A DNA stretch of 64,000 nucleotides from an uncultured bacterium (GTDB lineage Bacteria > Desulfobacterota > Desulfobaccia > Desulfobaccales > 0-14-0-80-60-11), in assembly GCA_937943575.1 (NCBI GenBank), contig CALEAV010000004.1:52322-116321 (forward strand), given 5' to 3'. The notes under the pieces were generated by a model. It worked only from the letters and a program-made list of their open reading frames with translations. It did not search any database and was not told the DNA's origin. Shown piece by piece: positions 58,963 to 64,000 of this stretch; the first letter of the stretch is position 1, and each line of letters opens with the position of its first letter. The translations under genes and the position numbers were made by a program.

Positions 58963-61710
58963 ATGAGCGGAGCTGTGACCGGGTCCGGCCCGTCAGACAC
59001 CCCAGCCTACCATGCCTTGTCCCCCGAGCAGGTCCGGCAGGCCCTGGGATGCGGCCCCGAGGGCTTGAGCGAGGCCGAGGCGGCCCGGCGGCTGGAGCGC
59101 TACGGCCCCAATGAGCTGGCCCCCGCCCCCAGGGTGTCCCCTTTTCGACTCTTTCTGCGTCAATTCAGCAACCTCCTCATCCTCATCCTCCTGGCGGCCA
59201 CGATCATCTCCTATTTCCTGGGGGAGCACCTGGATGCCGCCGTCATCCTGGCCATCGTCCTGGCCTGCACGGTGTTGGGTTTTGTGCAGGAGTACCGGGC
59301 GGAGCGGGCTGCGGCGGCCCTGGCCCGGCTGGCGGCGTCCAGGGCGGTGGTGCTCAGGGATGGGCAGGAGCAGGTGATCCCGGCCCGGGAGGTGGTGCCG
59401 GGGGATCTTCTCCTCCTCAGCGCCGGCGACCGGGTGGCGGCCGACGGCCGGCTGCTGGCCGCCGTGCACCTGAAGGCCGATGAATCCCTCCTCACCGGGG
59501 AGTCCCTCCCGGTGGACAAGAGGGTGGAGGCGGTGCCCCCGGAGACCCCGGCGGCCGACCGGCTTTCCCTGGTCCATGCCGGGACGGTGATCGTCTCCGG
59601 GCGGGGACAGGCGGTGGTCATCGCCACCGGCGCCCACACCGAGTTTGGCCGCATCGCCCGGATGCTGGAGGAGGTGCCCCAGGAGGCCACACCCCTGGAG
59701 CGGCGCCTGGCCGGCCTGGCGCGGGTCCTGGCCGCCGTCTGCGTGGGCATCGCCGTGGGGGCGGTGGCGCTGGGTGTCGTCCGGGGGGAGGAATTCTGGC
59801 ACATGCTCCTGTGGGGCATCAGTCTGGCGGTGGCGGCGGTGCCCGAGGCCCTGCCGGCAGTGGTCACCGGCGCCCTGGCCATCGGCACCCTCCGCATGGC
59901 CAAACAGCGGGCCATCGTGCGGCGACTGCCGGCGGTGGAGACCATGGGCTGCACCACTGTCATCTGCACCGACAAGACCGGCACCCTCACCCGCAACGAG
60001 ATGACGGTGAGGGCCCTGTTCATCGATGACGTGGAGGTGGAGGTCACCGGCAGCGGCTATGAGCCGGCGGGGGAGTTTCGCACCCGGGACTTGGCCTATT
60101 TCAGCCTCACCCATCCGGGCCTCCACTTGGCGGCGCGCATCGCCGTGTTGTGCAATGACGCTGCCCTAATCCAGGAGAACGGCTCCTGGCGGGTGCGAGG
60201 CGACCCCACCGAAGGGGCGCTCCTGGTTTTGGGCCGCAAGCTGGGTCTGGCGGAGGAGCGTCTGCGGCAGGAATATCCCCGGGTGGCGGAAATCCCCTTC
60301 ACCACCGAACGCCGGCGCATGAGCACCGTGCACGACACCCCCCGGGGCCGGGTGATGTATCTCAAGGGCGCGCCGGAAAGCCTGCTGCCCCATTGCCGGC
60401 GGCTGTTCACCAGCCAGGGGGAGCGGCCTCTGGCGGCGGTGGGCCGCCAGGTCATCGCCCGCCAGGCGGCGGACATGGCCAGCCGGGCCCTGAGGGTCCT
60501 GGGGCTCGCCTACCGGCGGCTGCCGGAGCCGGTCGAGGTGGCCCCGGCCGCCGAGGAAGAGGATCTGGTCTGGGTGGGATTGGTGGGGATGATCGATCCC
60601 CCCCGGCCGGAGGCCAGGGAGGCGGTGCGCCGCTGCCGGCGGGCGGGCATCCGGGTCCTCATGGTTACCGGGGATCACCCCGGCACCGCCCTGGCGGTGG
60701 CCCGGGAGGTGGGGCTGGTGAGACCGGGCCAGGATGTGGTCCTCACTGGCCGGGAACTCTCCCGCCTCAGCGATGCGGAGCTGAGCCGCCGCCTCAGGGA
60801 GACCCGCATCTTTGCCCGGGTCTCCCCGGAGCACAAACTGCGGCTGGTGGATCTCCTCAAGGCCCAGGGCCAGGTGGTGGCCATGACCGGGGACGGCGTG
60901 AACGACGCCCCGGCCCTCAAACGGGCCGATATCGGGGTGGCCATGGGGCTGAGCGGCGCCGAGGTCACCAAGGAGACTGCGGCCATGATCCTGGCGGATG
61001 ACAACTTCGCCACCCTGGTGGCGGCGGTGGAGGAAGGCCGGGCGATCTTCGACAATATCAAGAAATATCTGGTTTTTCTGCTCAGTTGCAATTTTGCCGA
61101 AATCGTTATTCTCACCGGCGCCTTTTTCGTGGGGCTGCCCATGCCCCTCATCGCCCTGCAGATCCTCTGGGTCAATCTCACCACCGACGGCCTGCCGGCC
61201 CTGGCCCTGGGCGTGGACCCCAAAGCCCCCGACATCATGTCCCGGCCGCCCCGCCCGCCGGATGAAGGCGTCTTTACCAGGACAGTCAATATCCTCATGG
61301 CCGTCATGGCCGGGTACAAGACCCTGCTCATCCTGCCCCTCTTTGCCTACTATTACCTCTACAACCCGGACGCCGACGCCAGTCCCGCCACCGTCCTGGA
61401 GCGGGCCCAAACCATGGTGTTCATCACCCTGGTGTTTGCCGAACTGGTGAACGCCTTCAACTGCCGCAGCCTGACCCTGTCCCTCTTTACCGTCGGGCCG
61501 TTGGCCAACCGCTACCTCCTGGTTGCGGTCGCCATCTCCTTGGCCATGACCGTAAGTTTGGTGGTGTATGCCCCTCTGGGGCGGCTTTTTCATACGGTGC
61601 CCCTGACGGGGTGGGATTGGCTGCTGGCCCTAAGCGTCAGCCTCAGCCTCCTGCCCGTGGTGGAATTCACCAAGTGGTGCCTGCGGCGGCGGAAGACTGC
61701 TCTCCACTGA
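58963..61710 (+). CDS. Calcium-type cation-transporting P-type ATPase
   Basis: A 915-residue P2A-type pump. The N-terminal cation ATPase domain (YHALSPEQVRQALGCGPEGL) is followed by an actuator motif, LLTGESLPVDK, the membrane ion site SLAVAAVPEALPAVVTGALA, and the phosphorylation motif ICTDKTGTLTRNEM with Asp337. Further on are MYLKGAPESLL, MVTGDHPGTALAVAREVGL, TGDGVNDAPALKRADIGVAMG, and the TM6 motif LQILWVNLTTDGLPALALGVDP (last three quoted in part). The VPEALPA and NLTTDGLPA ion-site residues fit Ca2+ or Mn2+ export. It follows the terC unit by 54 bases. ATG 58963 has GGGAGGG upstream. Confidence 0.93.
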   Translation: MSGAVTGSGPSDTPAYHALSPEQVRQALGCGPEGLSEAEAARRLERYGPNELAPAPRVSPFRLFLRQFSNLLILILLAATIISYFLGEHLDAAVILAIVLACTVLGFVQEYRAERAAAALARLAASRAVVLRDGQEQVIPAREVVPGDLLLLSAGDRVAADGRLLAAVHLKADESLLTGESLPVDKRVEAVPPETPAADRLSLVHAGTVIVSGRGQAVVIATGAHTEFGRIARMLEEVPQEATPLERRLAGLARVLAAVCVGIAVGAVALGVVRGEEFWHMLLWGISLAVAAVPEALPAVVTGALAIGTLRMAKQRAIVRRLPAVETMGCTTVICTDKTGTLTRNEMTVRALFIDDVEVEVTGSGYEPAGEFRTRDLAYFSLTHPGLHLAARIAVLCNDAALIQENGSWRVRGDPTEGALLVLGRKLGLAEERLRQEYPRVAEIPFTTERRRMSTVHDTPRGRVMYLKGAPESLLPHCRRLFTSQGERPLAAVGRQVIARQAADMASRALRVLGLAYRRLPEPVEVAPAAEEEDLVWVGLVGMIDPPRPEAREAVRRCRRAGIRVLMVTGDHPGTALAVAREVGLVRPGQDVVLTGRELSRLSDAELSRRLRETRIFARVSPEHKLRLVDLLKAQGQVVAMTGDGVNDAPALKRADIGVAMGLSGAEVTKETAAMILADDNFATLVAAVEEGRAIFDNIKKYLVFLLSCNFAEIVILTGAFFVGLPMPLIALQILWVNLTTDGLPALALGVDPKAPDIMSRPPRPPDEGVFTRTVNILMAVMAGYKTLLILPLFAYYYLYNPDADASPATVLERAQTMVFITLVFAELVNAFNCRSLTLSLFTVGPLANRYLLVAVAISLAMTVSLVVYAPLGRLFHTVPLTGWDWLLALSVSLSLLPVVEFTKWCLRRRKTALH

Positions 61711-61727
61711 CCTCTTTGGCAAAGAGG
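61711..61727. other. Palindrome between convergent genes
   Basis: CCTCTTTG-G-CAAAGAGG is a perfect palindrome starting immediately after the ATPase stop codon. With cobB converging from the other side, it may act as a bidirectional transcription block, although no T-run follows. Confidence 0.45.
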
Positions 61728-61800
61728 CAGGCTGGGATCAGGATAGGGGCCACGAAGAAGAACAGCCGTGCTTCCCTCCCTCCCAGCCCTCGGCGCCAGG

Positions 61801-62541
61801 CTATGAGGCCAGCAGCGCCACAGCCTCCGTCAGGATCTGACCGGCCGAACCCTCCAGGAAATAATCGGTGAAGCGGCGGGTGAGTTCCGTGGGTTCCAGG
61901 TTGATTTCGACGATGATGGCGCCGTGGTTCTTGGCGGCTTTGGGCAGAATGTTGGCGGGCATGACCGCTGCCGAGGTGCCGATGACCAGCATCAGGTCAC
62001 AGGACTCGGCCAGGTCAAAGGCGGCCCGGTTGGCGGCAGGGGGGATTTCTTCCCCGAAAAAGACGATATCCGGTTTGATCAGCCCCCCGCAGGAGCAATA
62101 GAGGGGCACGTGGCTGAAGTCCAGGGTGGCGGGGTCAATGGTGCGGCGGCAGCGCAGGCAGACGAAGCGCCGGGCATTGCCGTGAAACTCGATGACATTC
62201 CGGCTCCCCGCCTCCTGGTGCAGGTTGTCCACATTCTGGGTGATGATGCCTTTAAGCTTGCCCATTTTTTCAAGCTCCGCCAGGGCATAATGGGCCGGGT
62301 TGGGACGGGCCTGTCTGATGGTGGCGTCCAGCTCCAGCAGCATGCGCCAGACCTTGGCCGGGTTGCTGAGAAAGGCGTCGATATGGGCATACTCCATGGG
62401 GTTATAACGCGTCCACAACCCATGGGCGCCCCGAAAACTGGGAATGCCGCTCTCCACCGAGATACCGGCGCCGGTGAGGGCGGCCGCGGCCTGGGTGCGG
62501 CGCAAGAGTTCGGCCAATTCGGCCGGATTACTATTCTTCAT
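61801..62541 (-). CDS. cobB: NAD-dependent protein deacylase (sirtuin)
   Basis: A 246-residue Sir2-family enzyme that removes acyl groups from lysines using NAD. It has [31 protein letters not shown], the catalytic His120 in VIEFHGNA, a zinc site with CLRC (Cys128, 131) and CSC (Cys149, 151), and [14 protein letters not shown]. One zinc pair is the tight CxC, slightly unlike the usual CxxC. It begins seven bases after the stop codon of the acyl-CoA synthetase gene on the same strand, so the two are co-transcribed, matching the known sirtuin-acetyl-CoA synthetase regulatory partnership. Confidence 0.93.
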   Translation of the reverse strand: MKNSNPAELAELLRRTQAAAALTGAGISVESGIPSFRGAHGLWTRYNPMEYAHIDAFLSNPAKVWRMLLELDATIRQARPNPAHYALAELEKMGKLKGIITQNVDNLHQEAGSRNVIEFHGNARRFVCLRCRRTIDPATLDFSHVPLYCSCGGLIKPDIVFFGEEIPPAANRAAFDLAESCDLMLVIGTSAAVMPANILPKAAKNHGAIIVEINLEPTELTRRFTDYFLEGSAGQILTEAVALLAS

Positions 62542-62548
62542 AGAGTTG

Positions 62549-64000
62549 TTAGCCTGTCGTTACCGTTGCGGTTGCCGCTTCGCCCATGATAATCCGGGCA
62601 TCCAGGGCCAGGCAGCCCTGCCCCTCGGGGAAGACCCGCACCGGGTTCAGGTCCACCTCTTGGACCTGGGGGAATTCCAGCATAAAGGCCGAGAGCAGGA
62701 CCAGACACTGGGCCAGGGCTTGCAGGTCGGACGGCCCCTGGCCCCTAAAGCCGCGCAGAATCTTGGCTATCTTGGTTTCATGGATGAGCTCCAGGGCCGC
62801 GGCCTGATCCAGCGGGGCCAGGCGCATGGCCACGTCCTCCAGGACTTCCACCCAGATGCCGCCGGCGCCGAAAAGGATCATGGGGCCGAAGACCCGATCC
62901 CGTTTGGCCCCGATAATAACCTCCATCCCTTTCTCAATAAAGGGCATGGCCAAGACCTGCCAAGGTTCTCCCTTGGGGAGATTGGTTCTGGCTACCTGGG
63001 CGATGGCTGCAAAACCCTGGCGGACCGCCGCTGTGGTGTTGAGGTTGAGGAGCACGCCGCCCAGATCAGATTTGTGCAGGGCGCTGGGGGCCACCAGCTT
63101 CAGACAGAGGGGCAGACCCAACTCCTGGGCGGCCGCTTCGGCCTCCTCGGCTGTCTGGGCCAGGCGCCGGGGTGGGACGGCGATCCCCAGGGTGTTCATG
63201 GCCTCCAGGGCCACGGGCATGGGCACCGGGCCGACCGTGGCGAGATAGGGGGCCAGGAGTGAACCCACCGCCCCCAGAGAGGGCACTTCCGGCGGCGCCA
63301 CCGGCGTCAATGGCAACTGGCAGGTGTGAAAACGGCGGGCCAGGGCCAGGGCCCGGATGGCCTCGCCGGGGAAGGCAAAGACCGGCACCCCCAATTCGTG
63401 GCGGAAATATTCCCGCTCCTCCAGATTGCCGATCACGGTGATGAGTAAAGGTTTTTCGTGACGGCGGGCCGTTTCAATGAGATTTCTGGCCATGGCCCGG
63501 GCAGCTTCCCGCTCCAGGTCGTTAATGGGGCCGTAGTTCAGGATGATGCCGTCCACATCCGGGTCCTGACAGAAGGCCGCGGCCACATCGGCATAAAGGC
63601 TGAAATCAAAAATATCCCCCAGATCCAGGGGGTTGATGGGTTTGATAACCCCGGCCCGGGAGCGGCTCTCGATGAGGTGGACGATCTCCGGGGACAGGGG
63701 CGGCAGCTTGAAACCGGCCTTGTGGCAGGCATCGGCCGTCACCACCGCTTCGCCCCCGGAACGGGACAGGACCACCAGCCGGTTGCCTCTTAAAGGAGGC
63801 TGCTGCAGGGCGATGGCGGCCTGCAGGAATTCGTTGCGGCTGTGCACCCGCAGGATCCCGGCCTGACAGCAGGCCGCGGTCACCACGTCATCATCCACGG
63901 CCAGGGAGGCGGTATGGCTGCGGGCGATATCGGCGCTCAATTCACCGATGTTGGCCTTGTGCAGCAGAATGGGCTTATTGGCCCGGCGGCCCAACTCCAT
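62549..64000 (-). CDS. Acetyl-CoA synthetase (ADP-forming)-type acyl-CoA synthetase, N-terminus cut by window edge
   Basis: The last 483 residues of a large NDP-forming acyl-CoA synthetase. The visible part starts within the succinyl-CoA-ligase-like alpha domain (RLVVLSRSGGEAVVTADACH, INPLDLGDIFDFSLYADVAA) and ends with the ATP-grasp domain: LPLCLKLVAPSALHKSDLGG, LVMPFIEKG-like LAMPFIEKGMEVIIGAKRD, and QEVDLNPVRVFPEG. These enzymes interconvert acetyl (or aryl/acyl)-CoA, ADP and phosphate with the acid and ATP, conserving energy in anaerobes. The N-terminal CoA-binding Rossmann part with the catalytic His lies beyond position 64000. The sirtuin gene follows directly. Confidence 0.88.
   Translation of the reverse strand: MELGRRANKPILLHKANIGELSADIARSHTASLAVDDDVVTAACCQAGILRVHSRNEFLQAAIALQQPPLRGNRLVVLSRSGGEAVVTADACHKAGFKLPPLSPEIVHLIESRSRAGVIKPINPLDLGDIFDFSLYADVAAAFCQDPDVDGIILNYGPINDLEREAARAMARNLIETARRHEKPLLITVIGNLEEREYFRHELGVPVFAFPGEAIRALALARRFHTCQLPLTPVAPPEVPSLGAVGSLLAPYLATVGPVPMPVALEAMNTLGIAVPPRRLAQTAEEAEAAAQELGLPLCLKLVAPSALHKSDLGGVLLNLNTTAAVRQGFAAIAQVARTNLPKGEPWQVLAMPFIEKGMEVIIGAKRDRVFGPMILFGAGGIWVEVLEDVAMRLAPLDQAAALELIHETKIAKILRGFRGQGPSDLQALAQCLVLLSAFMLEFPQVQEVDLNPVRVFPEGQGCLALDARIIMGEAATATVTTG

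Overview
The window is very GC-rich, gene-dense chromosomal DNA from a Gram-negative, probably strictly anaerobic bacterium. Lipid A synthesis (lpxC), the TamA/TamB outer-membrane pair and a secreted beta-barrel show an outer membrane. A vitamin-B12-dependent ribonucleotide reductase, a heterodisulfide-reductase-like iron-sulfur protein, a nickel-hydrogenase maturation protease, an acetyl-CoA synthetase of the ADP-forming type and a livHMFG-paaK cluster together suggest the Desulfobacterota (former deltaproteobacteria). This placement is inferred from gene content. No rRNA or other taxonomic marker is present, and I found no tRNA, CRISPR array, prophage or intact insertion sequence.

Layout. 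1-8.5 kb is mainly on the minus strand: lpxC (cut by the window edge), a GH57 glucan-branching-type enzyme, pyruvate kinase, and a response regulator overlapping its PAS histidine kinase. A small zinc-ribbon protein lies on the plus strand. 8.9-17.7 kb is on the plus strand: a fusion of an EndoQ-like PHP nuclease with a UvrD-type helicase, then tamA and tamB. 17.7-30 kb is mixed metabolism: nucleoside phosphorylase, two tandem FtsX-type permeases, pdxA, a membrane-anchored phosphoesterase, proC, valS and nadC. 30.3-36.5 kb holds a beta-barrel gene with a good promoter and terminator, then the ABC transporter genes livH, livM, livF and livG, and paaK. 36.5-41.4 kb has an AT-richer nuclease-like gene that looks acquired, a deaminase, a twice-frameshifted secreted SH3-like gene, and ftsK. 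41.7-46.3 kb is a biotin operon, bioB-bioD-bioF-bioH-like-bioC, behind a BirA-type operator. 46.8-50.8 kb is redox related: a MoeA/periplasmic-binding-like fusion, a hydrogenase maturation protease, and a selenocysteine-containing HdrD/DsrK-like protein read through an in-frame UGA. 51-64 kb carries a TPR protein, class II ribonucleotide reductase, DUF169, a radical SAM protein, an extended YeiH-type transporter, TerC, a cytidylate-kinase-like protein, a calcium-type P-ATPase, a sirtuin, and an acyl-CoA synthetase cut by the right edge.

How the genes work together. The biotin genes form one tightly spaced, probably BirA-repressed unit. The transporter and ligase probably import and activate organic or aromatic acids. 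The sirtuin directly follows the acyl-CoA synthetase gene, which suggests control of that enzyme by deacylation. The hydrogenase protease sits beside the Hdr-like selenoprotein, which suggests hydrogen-linked electron transfer. Many gaps hold copies of a GC-rich two-hairpin repeat that is otherwise unannotated.

The observations most worth following are the selenoprotein with its candidate SECIS hairpin, the EndoQ-helicase fusion, and the dispersed hairpin repeats.
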